From positions 124,001 to 188,000 of the forward strand of contig NZ_JAOVZO020000020.1 of the NCBI RefSeq assembly GCF_025717065.2: 64,000 nt of DNA. Direction: 5' to 3'. Below are positions 19,971-28,414 of this stretch, one piece after another. Made by a program: the position numbers and the translations under genes. How positions within the stretch are numbered: position 1 is the first letter of the stretch; every line of letters starts with the position of its first letter. The notes under the pieces were generated by a model, which saw only the letters and a program-made list of their open reading frames with translations, was not told the DNA's origin and searched no databases. This DNA comes from Tahibacter soli. GTDB taxonomy: Bacteria; Pseudomonadota; Gammaproteobacteria; Xanthomonadales; Rhodanobacteraceae.

Positions 19971-20222
19971 GTGACACGGCTAATACTCTTTTTTCTCAAG
20001 CTGTACAAGCGTTTGTTGAGTCCGCTGCTCGGCGCGCGCTGCCGCTATCATCCGAGCTGCGGCGACTATGCCCGCATCGCGGTGGCGCGCCACGGCGCTC
20101 TGCGCGGCGGTCTCCTCGCCGGCTGGCGCCTGTTGCGCTGCAATCCGGCCAGCGCCGGCGGCATCGATCCCGTACCGCTCACCTTCACGTTTCGCCGGCC
20201 GCCGAACGCCGACGATAGCTAG
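19971..20222 (+). CDS. yidD: membrane protein insertion efficiency factor
   Basis: 83 residues from a GTG start. The YidD signature is present: LKLYKRLLSPLLGARCRYHP, then PSCGDYA and a later CNP, giving the three conserved Cys. It is a small peripheral inner-membrane protein assisting YidC-dependent insertion. Usually it lies in rpmH-rnpA-yidD-yidC. Here it is separate and stands 21 bases upstream of pyrC. Confidence 0.93.
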   Translation: MTRLILFFLKLYKRLLSPLLGARCRYHPSCGDYARIAVARHGALRGGLLAGWRLLRCNPASAGGIDPVPLTFTFRRPPNADDS

Positions 20223-20243
20223 ACGACAAGATAAGGAAATGTC

Positions 20244-21578
20244 ATGACCGACTGGCTGATCCAGAACGCCGAACTCGTCAACGAAGGCCGGCGCTACGTC
20301 GCCGACGTGCGCCTCGCGCACGGACGCATCGAGCGCATCGCCCCGACGCTCGCGGCGCGCCCCGGCGAACGCGTCGTCGACGCCCAGGGCCGCTGGCTGC
20401 TGCCCGGCATGATCGACGACCAGGTGCATTTCCGCGAACCCGGCCTCGAACACAAGGCCGATTTCGCGACCGAGTCGCGCGCGGCGGTCGCCGGCGGCAT
20501 CACGAGTTTCATGGAGATGCCGAACTCCAAGCCGACCACCACGACGCGCGAGGCGCTCGAGGACAAGTACGCCCGCGCGGCGATCAAGTCGGTCGCGAAC
20601 CACGCGTTCTACTTCGGTGCGACGAACGACAACCTCGCCGAAATCCAGCGGCTCGACCCGCGCGCCGCGTGCGGCATCAAGATCTTCATGGGCGCCTCGA
20701 CCGGCAACATGCTGGTCGACAACCCCGACACGCTCGACGCGATCTTCCGCGACGCGCCGGTCATCATCGTCACGCACTGCGAAGACACGCCGACGATCGA
20801 GGCCAACCTCGCCGTCGAACGCGCGCGCTACGGCGCGAACATTCCGGTCGAGCGGCATCCGTACATCCGCTCGCGCGAGGCGTGCATGAAGTCGTCGAAG
20901 CTCGCGCTCGAGCTTGCGCACCGGCACGACACGCGCCTGCACATCCTGCACATCACCACGGCCGAGGAACTCGACCTGTTCGCGCCCGGCCCGCTCGCCG
21001 GCAAGCGCATCACCGCCGAAACCTGCGTGCATTTCCTCGAGTTCGCCGAAAGCGACTACGCCACGCTCGGCAACTGGATCAAGTGCAACCCGGCGATCAA
21101 GTCGGCGTCCGACCGCGACGCGATCATCGCCGCCGTGCGCGACGGCCGCATCGACGTGCTCGCGACCGACCACGCGCCGCACACGCTCGAAGAAAAGGCG
21201 CTGCCGTACGAACAGGCGCCGTCGGGACTGCCGCTCGTGCAGTTCGCGCTGCAGTGCGCGCTCGAACAGCACTTCGCCGGCAATCTCACGCTAGAGCGCA
21301 TCGTCGAGGCCGTGACGCACGCCCCGGCAACATTGTTCAACGTGCAAGAACGCGGCTTTTTGCGCGAAGGCTACTACGCCGACCTCGTGCTGGTCGACCC
21401 GAACCGCCCGCACACCGTGCGCCGCGACGAGGTGCTGTCGCGCTGCGGCTGGTCGCCGTTCGAAGGACGCACGTTCAAGAGCACGATCGCCGCGACGTGG
21501 GTCAACGGCCATCGCGTCTGGGACGGCATCGCGCTCGACGATTCGGTCATGGGCCGCCGCCTGGAATTCGCGCGATGA
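20244..21578 (+). CDS. pyrC: dihydroorotase
   Basis: Cyclises carbamoyl-aspartate to dihydroorotate in pyrimidine synthesis. 444 residues of the amidohydrolase superfamily, class I-like length. GIKIFMGAS holds the Lys usually carboxylated to bridge the metals. VTHCEDTP and LHILHITTAEE hold further His ligands, and VLATDHAPH holds the catalytic Asp. At the N-terminal metal motif the sequence is DDQVHFREPG, so the first His of the usual HxH is Gln, a variant I know from a subgroup of such enzymes. An AAGGA site precedes the ATG. The stop overlaps the start of the following peptidase gene. Confidence 0.92.
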   Translation: MTDWLIQNAELVNEGRRYVADVRLAHGRIERIAPTLAARPGERVVDAQGRWLLPGMIDDQVHFREPGLEHKADFATESRAAVAGGITSFMEMPNSKPTTTTREALEDKYARAAIKSVANHAFYFGATNDNLAEIQRLDPRAACGIKIFMGASTGNMLVDNPDTLDAIFRDAPVIIVTHCEDTPTIEANLAVERARYGANIPVERHPYIRSREACMKSSKLALELAHRHDTRLHILHITTAEELDLFAPGPLAGKRITAETCVHFLEFAESDYATLGNWIKCNPAIKSASDRDAIIAAVRDGRIDVLATDHAPHTLEEKALPYEQAPSGLPLVQFALQCALEQHFAGNLTLERIVEAVTHAPATLFNVQERGFLREGYYADLVLVDPNRPHTVRRDEVLSRCGWSPFEGRTFKSTIAATWVNGHRVWDGIALDDSVMGRRLEFAR

Positions 21579-22378
21579 GGGCTGCGTTCGCGTGCGCGGC
21601 GCTGGCCGCCGCGTCGCTTGCGTTCGCCCGCGAAAAGACCCTCGAGCCGCCGCAGACCGTGCAGCAGGGCCAGCTCGTGATCGCACAGGCGCGGCCCGGC
21701 AGCCGCGTCGAGTTCGACGGCCGGCCGGTACGCGTCGGCGCCGACGGCGTCTACGTGTTCGGCATCGAGCGCGACGCGAAATCCGCGACGCTCGTCGTGC
21801 GCGAACCCGGGCGCGACGCGCGCACGCATGCGCTGACGGTGCAGCCGCGCGAGTACAAGATCGAACGCGTCGACGGCCTGCCGCAGCACACCGTGACGCC
21901 CGATCCGGAACTGGCCAAACGCATCGCCGACGAGCAGGCGCGCGTCGCCGCGGCACGCCGGCGCGACGACGACCGGGAGGATTTTCTGCACGGCTTCGCG
22001 CGGCCCGCGCAGGGCCGCATCAGCGGCGTCTACGGCAGCCAGCGCATCGACAACGGCACGCCGAAGGCGCCGCACATGGGTCTCGACATCGCCGTGCCGA
22101 CCGGCACGCCGGTACGCGCGCCGGCCGGCGGCGTCGTGACGTTCGCCGAAACCGGGCTCGTGCTCACCGGCGGCACGGTGCTGATCGATCACGGCCACGG
22201 CCTGACGAGCTCGTTCCTGCACCTCTCGCGCATCGACGTGAAAACCGGCGACAGCGTCGAGCGCGGCCAGGTGTTCGCCGCCGCCGGCGCGACCGGCCGC
22301 GCGAGCGGTCCGCACGTGCACTGGGGTTTCAACTGGTTCGACGTGCGCCTCGATCCGGCGCTGCTGCCGCCGCACTGA
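21575..22378 (+). CDS. secreted M23-family peptidase (first of a tandem pair)
   Basis: 267 residues. Signal peptide residues 1-18 end near SLAFA. The N-terminal half is a beta-rich domain (QQGQLVIAQARPGSRVEF), and the C-terminal LytM/M23 domain has the zinc-binding motifs HMGLDIAVPTGTP (HxxxD) and GPHVHWGFNW (HxH). Together with the central LIDHGHG this looks catalytically complete, so it may hydrolyse peptidoglycan peptide bonds in the periplasm. It overlaps pyrC by ATGA. The next gene is a paralogue. Confidence 0.9.
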   Translation: MRAAFACAALAAASLAFAREKTLEPPQTVQQGQLVIAQARPGSRVEFDGRPVRVGADGVYVFGIERDAKSATLVVREPGRDARTHALTVQPREYKIERVDGLPQHTVTPDPELAKRIADEQARVAAARRRDDDREDFLHGFARPAQGRISGVYGSQRIDNGTPKAPHMGLDIAVPTGTPVRAPAGGVVTFAETGLVLTGGTVLIDHGHGLTSSFLHLSRIDVKTGDSVERGQVFAAAGATGRASGPHVHWGFNWFDVRLDPALLPPH

Positions 22379-22492
22379 TGCCCGCCGCAACGTAAAAACG
22401 TAGCGGTACGGGCATTGGGAACTTGTGCAACGCCGCACCCGGCGTCACCGCGATTGGCGATACTGCGGCCTCCACCATGGGGAGGTCGAACG

Positions 22493-23293
22493 ATGCAACG
22501 CCTGATCGTCGCGGGATTGCTGAGCTGCGCCGCCGTCGCGCATGCGCAGATACCGGATGCATTGCCCAAAGAGGTCCAGCAGGGCCAGCTCGTCGTCGTC
22601 AGGACGACGCCCGGCAGCAAGGTCACGTACGCGGGCCGCAACGTGCGCGTCGCCGCCGACGGCACGTTCGCGATCGGCATCGCCTACGACGCGCCCAAAG
22701 AGGTCCGCGTGCAGGTGCGCGCGCCGGGCGGCAAATCGAAGGTCGAGCGCATCGCCGTCACGCAGCGCACCTACGAGACCGAGCGCGTCGACGGCCTGCC
22801 GCCGGAAACCGTCACGCCCGACGCGAAAACCGCGCGGCGCATCCGCGCCGAAGCGGCACGCGTCGAAGCCGCGCGCCAGCGCAACGACGATCGCACCGAT
22901 TTCGCCGGCGGCCTGAAAAAGCCGCCGGGCCGCGTCAGCGGCGTCTACGGCAGCGCGCGCATCGACAACGGCCAGCCGCGCGCGCCGCACCTGGGCCTCG
23001 ACATCGCCGCGGGCGCCGGCACGCCGATCGCCGCGCCTGCAGGCGGCATCGTGACGCTCGCCGAGCCCGATTTCGTGCTGTCCGGCGGCACCGTGCTGGT
23101 CGATCACGGGCACGGGGTGTCGAGTTCATTCCTGCATCTTTCCAAAATTGACGTCAAAGCCGGCGACCGCGTCGAACGCGGCGCGAAGATCGGCGAAGTC
23201 GGCGCGACCGGCCGCGCGACCGGGCCGCATATCCACTGGGGCGTGAACTGGTTCGGCACCCGCCTGGATCCCGCGCTCGCGCCCTCGCCGTAG
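22493..23293 (+). CDS. secreted M23-family peptidase (second of a tandem pair)
   Basis: 266 residues, clearly homologous along its whole length to the preceding gene: shared QQGQLV, RVDGLP, RIDNG.P.APH, LDIA and VHWG/IHWG blocks. The signal peptide ends near VAHAQ. Zinc ligands lie in HLGLDIAAGAGTP and GPHIHWGVNW, so both copies keep the active site. The start is supported by GGGGAGG eight bases upstream. The 114-base gap between the copies contains no other gene. The tandem duplication suggests either a dosage effect or divergence in substrate. Confidence 0.9.
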   Translation: MQRLIVAGLLSCAAVAHAQIPDALPKEVQQGQLVVVRTTPGSKVTYAGRNVRVAADGTFAIGIAYDAPKEVRVQVRAPGGKSKVERIAVTQRTYETERVDGLPPETVTPDAKTARRIRAEAARVEAARQRNDDRTDFAGGLKKPPGRVSGVYGSARIDNGQPRAPHLGLDIAAGAGTPIAAPAGGIVTLAEPDFVLSGGTVLVDHGHGVSSSFLHLSKIDVKAGDRVERGAKIGEVGATGRATGPHIHWGVNWFGTRLDPALAPSP

Positions 23294-23304
23294 CGGGACG
23301 TCGG

Positions 23305-23326
23305 GAAACGGGCTCCTGCCCGTTTC
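23305..23326 (+). terminator. stem-loop after the M23 gene pair
   Basis: GAAACGGGC and GCCCGTTTC form a 9-bp perfect stem with a TCCT loop, 12 bases after the stop. It is followed by TCC, not a long T-run, so termination efficiency is uncertain. Confidence 0.5.
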
Positions 23327-23337
23327 TCCATCGAACG

Positions 23338-23417
23338 GCGCAAGCAAAGCTTGCGCACCTTCTCCGAGAGTCGATCGCCTGCGCGATCGACTCTCGGGCG
23401 ATCCATCCGTGGATCGC
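23338..23417. repeat. three consecutive perfect hairpins
   Basis: Three adjacent inverted repeats: GCGCAAGC/GCTTGCGC (23338-23356, AAA loop), CGAGAGTCGATCGC/GCGATCGACTCTCG (23365-23396, CTGC loop) and GCGATCCA/TGGATCGC (23398-23417, TCCG loop). With the terminator-like stem just before, four hairpins occupy about 110 bases of the gene-free stretch 23294-23732. Confidence 0.75.
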
Positions 23418-23542
23418 ATCGGCCGGCTCTTTCTCGACAGCCCGCCAGCACCGGACGTCACCGTCGTTTTGCGTTCGCACGCATTTCGCGCAGTGCGCGC
23501 AATTTAGGCAACGCGAAGCTGCAAGCCGCGTCGATATATTCG

Positions 23543-23592
23543 GTCCCGCCGCTCGAACTTAACTTCGAATTTATGTTCGCGCGGCGGGATCT
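23543..23592. repeat. long two-part hairpin upstream of the TonB-dependent receptor
   Basis: CCCGCCGC (23546-23553) pairs with GCGGCGGG (23582-23589), and inside it CGAAC (23555-23559) pairs with GTTCG (23576-23580). It lies about 140 bases before the receptor gene, in an otherwise empty AT-richer stretch, and could be a regulatory RNA structure or part of a repeat. No promoter is clear. Confidence 0.5.
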
Positions 23593-23732
23593 TCGGATCG
23601 CCGCTCGCTCATGGGGAAAAACACCGCAAGCGATCGCCGGGGCCGCGCGCCCCGTTCCGAAGCATTCGGACGAGAAGTACGAAGACTTACGTAGAAGCTG
23701 CGACCTCGCCGACCACGATTAGGGGAAGGACC

Positions 23733-26669
23733 ATGACCTTGCATCGCTTGAACCGCGCCATCGGCGCGGCGTTGTACGGCGGCCTCGCCGCCGCCGCTCT
23801 GCTGCCGGCGCTCGCCGCCGCGCAGGAAGACACGCGCGAAACCAACCGCCTGGAAGCCATCACCGTCACCGGTTCGCGCATCAAGCGCACCGACATCGAA
23901 ACGTCGCAGCCGGTATTCGCGCTCGAACGCGCCGACCTCGAACGCACGGGCCTGACCTCGGTCGTCGACGTACTGTCGGAAATCACCACGAACGGCGCGT
24001 CGCTGGGCCTGTCGGTCAACAACGGCAACACCAACGGCACGAGCCGCGTCGACCTGCGCAACTGCGGTTCGAACCGCACGCTGGTACTCGTCAACGGCCG
24101 CCGCTGGGTGACCGAACTCAACGGCAACGTGGATCTTTCCACGATTCCGTTCGCCGCCGTCGAACGCATCGAAGTGCTCAAGGACGGCGCCTCGTCGATC
24201 TACGGCACCGACGCGATCTGCGGCGTCATCAACATCACCATGCGCGACGGCTTCGACGGCGCCGAAGCGAGCGCCTACGTCGGCCAGAACTCGTACGGCG
24301 ACGGCAAGCGCGAAGCGTACGACCTCACCGCGGGCGCGTCGGGCGACCGCTGGAACGGCTTCGTCAACATCGCGTACACGAACCAGGACGCGATCCTCGC
24401 CGCCGACCGCGACATTTCCAAAGTACCGTTGTACGGTTTTCCGGCGAACACGTCGTCGCCGGGCCGCGCGAGCGCGACCACGCCGTGGGGCACGTTCAAC
24501 GTCGCCGCGCTCGGCGGCATCGTCACGCTCGATCCGTCCCGCACCGGCTGCCGCCCGAACCAGGCGTGCGCGCCCGCGACGGCCGGCGACTTCCGCCTGT
24601 ACGACTTCCGCACCGACGGCTACAACTTCGCGCCCGAGAACTACCTCGTGCAGCCGCAGGAAACGCATTCGGTCTATTCGCAGGGCAAGTTCAAGATCAC
24701 CGATTCGATCAACGCGCGCGCCGAGGTGCTGTACAGCCAGCGCACGAGCGAGGCGCAGCTCGCCGCGCAGCCGCTGACCGGCGTGCGCATCACGGCCGAC
24801 AACGTCTACAACCCGTTCGGCACGACCGTGAACGGCGTGACGTTCCGTCCGACCGTGCATCCGCGCAGCTTCGCGGTCGACCAGGACACCTGGCGTTTCG
24901 GCCTCGGCATCGACGGCAATTTCGAAGCCTGGGGCCGCGGCTTCAACTGGGACGTGAACTACATGTACTCGGACAACGAACTCGTGCAGATCAAGCGCGG
25001 GTTCTTCGACGCGACGCGCTTCGCGCTCGCGACCGGTCCGTCGTACATCGATTCGACCGGCGTCGCGCGCTGCGGCACGGCGGCCGCGCCGGTCGCCGGC
25101 TGCGTGCCGTTCAACCTCGCCGGCGGCAACGCCGGCATCACGCAGGACATGCTCGACTACGTCGGCGTCTCGCCGCGCAATGTCACTTATCAAGAAACGA
25201 AAAACTACACGGCGAACATCAGCGGCGAAATCGTGGAACTGCCGGGCGGCATGCTCGCGTTCGCCGCGGGCCTGGAGTACCGCGAAGAGTTCGGCTATTT
25301 CGATCCCGATCCGCTGACCAGGAACGGCGCGGTGCTCGGCGACAACGCCGCGCTGCCGACGCGCGGCGGCTACGATCTGAGCGAAGGATTCCTCGAACTG
25401 GCGATTCCGGCGCTGCGCGACGTCGCGTTCGCGCGCGTGCTCGAGTTCTCGCTCGCGACGCGCCATTCGGACTATTCGAACTTCGGCACCACGAACAATC
25501 CGAAGTTCGGTTTCCGCTGGCAGCCGATCGACGACGTGCTCGTGCGCGGCAACTACTCCGAAGGCTTCCGCGCGCCGTCGATCAACGACCTCTACGCCGG
25601 CCTCGGCGCGAGCTTCCCGACCGCGGTCGATCCGTGCAGCAACCGCTCCGGCGCCTATCGCGAAAGCGCCGAAGTGCGCTCGCGCTGCGCCGCCGCGGGC
25701 GTCGATCCGACGTACTTCCAGCGCTCCGCCCAGGTGCGTTCGACCGTCGGCGGTTTCGACAGGCTGACGCCGGAAACCGCGCGCACGAAGACGCTCGGCT
25801 TCGTCTACAGCCCGAGCTACCTCGACGGGCTGAGCCTGACGCTCGACTGGTACAAGATCCAGATCGAGAACAACATCGGCGCGCGCACGACGCAGCAGAT
25901 CCTGAACGACTGCTACATCTCGAACATCGCCAGCCGCTGCGCGCTGATCCAGCGCGACCTCGACGGCTCGCAGTTCGGCAGTCCGGGCGAAGTGTCCAAC
26001 GTGCTCGGCATCAACTCGAACTTCCGCGCGGGCCTGGAAGTGGAAGGCTATGACTTCACGGTCGACTACCGCTTCGGCACCGACCTCGGCGACTTCCACG
26101 TGCAGTGGGACAACGCGTACATCGCCTACTTCGGCGACATCGGCCAGCCCGAACGCGGCGTGCTCAACGGCGACGGCGATCCGAGTCTCGGCAATCAGAT
26201 CGGCACGCAGCTCAACAACTCGTCGGCCGGCTCGCTGTGGCGCCTGCAGTCGCGCATCGCGACGACGTGGAGCCGCGACACGTGGACGGCGACGCTCGGC
26301 GCGAACTACACCTCGGCGCTCAAGGAAAACTGCGCGCTCGTGACGAATACCGCGGCGGGCCTCGGCCGGCCGGAACTGCGCGAGCTGTGCAGCGATCCCG
26401 ATCGCATCGTCAACATCTACTCGGTGCAGGGCGACGGCACGGTGCGCGCCACGCCGTCGGCGCAGCCGCAGAACACGCTCGGCTCGCGCTGGTACTTCGA
26501 TCTGCAGGGTACGTGGACCGCGCCGTGGAAAGGCACGATCACGGCCGGCGTCCGCAACCTGTTCGACAAGGATCCGCCGGTCTGTTTCTCGTGCTTCGCC
26601 AACAACTACGAAACGAACTACCGCACGCCGGGCCGTTTCTACTACGTCAGCTACAAGCAGAAGTTCTGA
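23733..26669 (+). CDS. TonB-dependent outer-membrane receptor
   Basis: 978 residues. The signal peptide ends near ALAAAQ. A plug domain follows at about 45-165 (ITVTGSRIKRTDIETSQPV, DLRNCGSNRTLVLVNGRR, VERIEVLKDGASSIYGTDA), then a large beta-barrel ending in the aromatic C-terminus YYVSYKQKF with a terminal Phe recognised by the BAM machinery. The family takes up siderophores, vitamins, sugars or peptides. The ligand is unknown here and no transporter or sugar-degradation genes flank it. The GSRI(K)R form and YSEGFRAPS motif are typical of the abundant xanthomonad receptors. An RBS (AGGGGAAGG) precedes the ATG. It appears monocistronic. Confidence 0.94.
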   Translation: MTLHRLNRAIGAALYGGLAAAALLPALAAAQEDTRETNRLEAITVTGSRIKRTDIETSQPVFALERADLERTGLTSVVDVLSEITTNGASLGLSVNNGNTNGTSRVDLRNCGSNRTLVLVNGRRWVTELNGNVDLSTIPFAAVERIEVLKDGASSIYGTDAICGVINITMRDGFDGAEASAYVGQNSYGDGKREAYDLTAGASGDRWNGFVNIAYTNQDAILAADRDISKVPLYGFPANTSSPGRASATTPWGTFNVAALGGIVTLDPSRTGCRPNQACAPATAGDFRLYDFRTDGYNFAPENYLVQPQETHSVYSQGKFKITDSINARAEVLYSQRTSEAQLAAQPLTGVRITADNVYNPFGTTVNGVTFRPTVHPRSFAVDQDTWRFGLGIDGNFEAWGRGFNWDVNYMYSDNELVQIKRGFFDATRFALATGPSYIDSTGVARCGTAAAPVAGCVPFNLAGGNAGITQDMLDYVGVSPRNVTYQETKNYTANISGEIVELPGGMLAFAAGLEYREEFGYFDPDPLTRNGAVLGDNAALPTRGGYDLSEGFLELAIPALRDVAFARVLEFSLATRHSDYSNFGTTNNPKFGFRWQPIDDVLVRGNYSEGFRAPSINDLYAGLGASFPTAVDPCSNRSGAYRESAEVRSRCAAAGVDPTYFQRSAQVRSTVGGFDRLTPETARTKTLGFVYSPSYLDGLSLTLDWYKIQIENNIGARTTQQILNDCYISNIASRCALIQRDLDGSQFGSPGEVSNVLGINSNFRAGLEVEGYDFTVDYRFGTDLGDFHVQWDNAYIAYFGDIGQPERGVLNGDGDPSLGNQIGTQLNNSSAGSLWRLQSRIATTWSRDTWTATLGANYTSALKENCALVTNTAAGLGRPELRELCSDPDRIVNIYSVQGDGTVRATPSAQPQNTLGSRWYFDLQGTWTAPWKGTITAGVRNLFDKDPPVCFSCFANNYETNYRTPGRFYYVSYKQKF

Positions 26670-26702
26670 TCGTTCGCGAGCAAATCGTTCCAACGTAAAC
26701 CG

Positions 26703-26726
26703 GACGGCGCGGGCAACCGCGCCGTC
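26703..26726 (+). terminator. stem-loop after the TonB-dependent receptor
   Basis: GACGGCGCGG and CCGCGCCGTC form a 10-bp stem with a GCAA tetraloop 34 bases after the receptor stop, just before the convergent LysR remnant. Confidence 0.6.
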
Positions 26727-26729
26727 TCG

Positions 26730-27177
26730 TTACGGCAGCGGCCCGAACCTGTCGGCGTAGATCTGCACGAGCCAGTCGACGAACACGCGCAGACGCGCCG
26801 ACAGCTGGCGATGCTGCGGATACATCGCCGACACGGGCAGGCCGGGGCTGCGCCACCCGGCCAGCACTTCGACGAGGCTGCCGTCGCGCAGCGCGTCTTC
26901 GACGTGATAGCGCGGCAGCTGTATCAGTCCGCAGCCGCGCAGCGCGCACGCGACGTAGGCCTCGGCGTCGTTGACCGCGATCCAGTGACCGAGCGCGTAT
27001 TCGCGCAGCTGCCCGTCGACCACGAGTTCGAACGGATAGCTGCGATCGTGGCCGCTCGCGAAGAACCCGACCGCGCGATGCGCCGGCAGTTCGTCGGGAT
27101 GCGCGGGCGCGCCGTGCCGCGCAAGATAGTCGGGACTGGCGCAGATCGCCTCGGGCATGACCGCGAGGCGCCGCGGT
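26730..27177 (-). pseudogene. LysR-family regulator remnant, N-terminal half deleted
   Basis: The frame encodes the C-terminal effector-binding half of a LysR-type regulator (ICASPDYLARHGAPAHPDEL, RGCGLIQLPRYHVEDAL, RVFVDWLVQIYADRF). The DNA-binding helix-turn-helix half is absent. LysR-like sequence can be followed back to about RPRRLAVMPEA (near 27177). Beyond this the same DNA encodes the tail of a dehydrogenase on the other strand. With no DNA-binding domain and no promoter the gene is not expected to work as a regulator. Confidence 0.85.
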
Positions 27178-27282
27178 CGCATCGGCACGCCGGACGAAAA
27201 CGCCGCCGCCGCGTTCCTCGTCGGCCCGGACGGCGGCTGGGTCAACTCGCAGGTGCTGCGCGTCAACGGCGGTTTCGCCTGA
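27175..27282 (+). pseudogene. C-terminal fragment of a short-chain dehydrogenase/reductase
   Basis: On the plus strand the bases read GRIGTPDENAAAAFLVG, then a segment ending in WVNSQVLRVNGGFA and a stop at 27280-27282. This is the classical C-terminus of SDR oxidoreductases (RIGTPEDIA...G.V...NGG). Everything upstream, including the Rossmann motif and the YxxxK site, is missing. It abuts the LysR remnant, indicating that one deletion removed the 5' halves of a divergent LysR-SDR pair. Confidence 0.8.
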
Positions 27283-27338
27283 CCGGCCCCGCTGATACCG
27301 TGCCCCCGGCAGCGGCGAGCGCCGCCGGGTGCAAGGGA

Positions 27339-28310
27339 TCAGCGGCGCAGCGGTGCGAACGCGTCGATGCCGCCGGTGTAGCCGTTCGCGACGCCCTTCG
27401 TGGCGACCGCGACCGCGTTGTGCGGATGCAGGCTTTCGTAGTGCGACACGCGCAGCCAGAAGTCGGTGACGTGTTCGGCGCCGTCGAGCGCGTGCTGCAC
27501 GCGCCTCGCGGCATCTTCGCAGAACATCAGGTTTTCGCCGTTGAGCCGCGCGAACGCCTGCTCGTCGACGCGCTTGACCGCGGTCTGCACCGGCGTCTTG
27601 AGCGACGCTTCGACGCGATCGATCAGGTCGATGATCGGAAACTCGAAGCCCTGGCCGAGCTTGACGCGCACCTCGGCCGAACTGCGCTGGCTGTGCGGCG
27701 TCGCGTTGATGCCTTCCTCGCTGCCGAGCCACGCGACGACGGCGTCGTAGTCGAGCGGTTTGCCGCGCGCGAAGTCGTCGTTGAAGCGCTCCTGGATCAG
27801 CTGCCGCGCGAGCGCGGCCGAACACGGACAGGTGCTCGAATAGACCACTTCGAAACCGAGCTCGAGCGAAAACTGGCCGCGGTCCATCAGCGCGGTCAGC
27901 ACGATCGGATACGACTTCCAGCCGCTGTTGTCGCTGACGAGCGCCTTGCGGCGTACGAGATGGTCGAACGCGATGCGCACCATCGCGCGATCGGACAGGT
28001 CGGCGTGCGAGTCGAGAAAATCCTTGAGCAGCCGGCGCAGCGAACACGGCGTGAGCGGCTCAGCCGACAGCGATTTGTCGACGTGCAGATACAGCCGCGA
28101 CATGTGGATGCCGCGCACGTCGGGCTTGGCGAGGTTGACGTACGCGGTGACGCGCGCGCCCGACTGCACGGTGCGGCCGTCGTGGCCCGCGATTTCTACC
28201 GGGACTTCGATCTCGCCCATGCCGACCCAGTCGAGCGCGCCGGCGACGTCGGGACGCGCCTCCTTGGCGATGTCGGGCATGGCGCGGAGCGCGTTGTCGG
28301 TGTTGCGCAT
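27339..28310 (-). CDS. folE2: GTP cyclohydrolase I type 2
   Basis: Converts GTP to dihydroneopterin triphosphate, the entry to folate (and queuosine-type) synthesis. This is the metal-promiscuous type IB enzyme that replaces zinc-dependent FolE, often under zinc limitation. 323 residues, tunnelling-fold family. The conserved STCPCSAALARQ holds the metal-binding Cys; HMSRLYLHV and ATPHSQRSSAEV are other signatures. GGAAAG precedes the ATG. I see no zinc-regulator (Zur) box that I could defend in the 104-base upstream gap. Confidence 0.94.
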   Translation of the reverse strand: MRNTDNALRAMPDIAKEARPDVAGALDWVGMGEIEVPVEIAGHDGRTVQSGARVTAYVNLAKPDVRGIHMSRLYLHVDKSLSAEPLTPCSLRRLLKDFLDSHADLSDRAMVRIAFDHLVRRKALVSDNSGWKSYPIVLTALMDRGQFSLELGFEVVYSSTCPCSAALARQLIQERFNDDFARGKPLDYDAVVAWLGSEEGINATPHSQRSSAEVRVKLGQGFEFPIIDLIDRVEASLKTPVQTAVKRVDEQAFARLNGENLMFCEDAARRVQHALDGAEHVTDFWLRVSHYESLHPHNAVAVATKGVANGYTGGIDAFAPLRR

Positions 28311-28414
28311 GGAACTTTCCTTCGCGCCGGAAGGAATGGCGCGTGGTGAACCGGGGAGGTGGGGCCGCTCGATTCGGGGATCAATAGCTTATCAGCAAGG
28401 GTCGAAAACCCGGC

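Noticed and set aside
23571-26693. A 1040-codon open frame on the minus strand opposite the TonB-dependent receptor
   Set aside because: Composition is almost only Arg, Ala, Val, Glu and Asp, it has no recognisable domain, and it is exactly antisense to a clear receptor gene. This is a GC-rich shadow frame.
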